Below are positions 64,000-64,000 of a DNA stretch of 64,000 bases, piece after piece. Every line of letters starts with the position of its first letter. The stretch's first letter is position 1. Source of the DNA: Corynebacterium sp. BD556 (GTDB lineage: Bacteria > Actinomycetota > Actinomycetes > Mycobacteriales > Mycobacteriaceae). The translations under genes and the position numbers were made by a program. The notes beneath the pieces were generated by a model. That model ran no database searches, was not told where the DNA came from, and was given only the letters and a program-made list of their open reading frames with translations. The stretch lies in NCBI RefSeq assembly GCF_038452275.1, contig NZ_CP141643.1, positions 806,001 through 870,000 on the forward strand. Direction: 5' to 3'.

Positions 64000-64000
64000 C

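Overview
The window is a contiguous stretch of chromosome from a moderately GC-rich actinobacterium, almost certainly a Corynebacterium. Evidence: the order gap-pgk-tpiA next to whiA-yvcK-rapZ-uvrC; an actinobacterial integration host factor (mihF) beside gmk-rpoZ-coaBC-metK; a corynebacterial-type McbR operator in front of metK; a helicase-motif-less PriA; a luciferase-like monooxygenase/FMN reductase pair of the type named after Corynebacterium efficiens genes; and a rel-apt-dciAE order known from Corynebacterium glutamicum. Apart from a few operons the content is housekeeping. I saw no tRNA, rRNA, CRISPR array, insertion sequence or prophage.

Layout. Positions 1-29.2 kb are one long leftward array: tpiA (edge)-pgk-gap, then whiA-yvcK-rapZ-uvrC and a PH-domain membrane protein, the riboflavin genes ribH-ribBA-ribE-ribD with rpe, the translation genes rsmB-fmt-def, priA, metK, coaBC, rpoZ, gmk, mihF, and the pyrimidine operon pyrR-pyrB-pyrC-carA-carB-pyrF (in transcription order). 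From 29.3 to 31.5 kb three rightward genes encode a TIGR01777-type epimerase and two YbjN-family proteins. These converge on a leftward sugar-type (CUT2) ABC transporter (31.5-34.3 kb) and a PPK2 polyphosphate kinase. From 35.4 to 51.4 kb, leftward again, come nusB-efp-pepQ, a shikimate cluster (aroQ, aroB, aroK, aroC, aroE, with a small prepilin peptidase inside it), mltG, ruvX, alaS, rarA, a kinase-fold protein and aspS. From 51.6 to 55.9 kb, rightward, come a zinc metallopeptidase, the monooxygenase/reductase duo and L-serine dehydratase. The right end holds hisS and an MBL hydrolase (leftward), a membrane-anchored cyclophilin and a small secreted protein (rightward), then rel, apt and the 3' part of a peptide-type solute-binding protein (leftward).

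How the genes fit together. The pyr operon makes UMP and appears to be controlled by PyrR through an RNA hairpin that runs into the pyrR ribosome binding site. metK has its own McbR-type operator overlapping the upstream coaBC stop codon. The aro genes give a nearly complete route to chorismate. rel, apt, gmk and rpoZ touch guanine nucleotide and (p)ppGpp physiology. The points most worth a second look are regulatory: the PyrR hairpin, the McbR operator, a nested inverted-repeat element before mihF, two mutually exclusive palindromes before the small secreted protein, and a palindrome over the promoter of the monooxygenase duo. I found no convincing wholly new multi-gene system.
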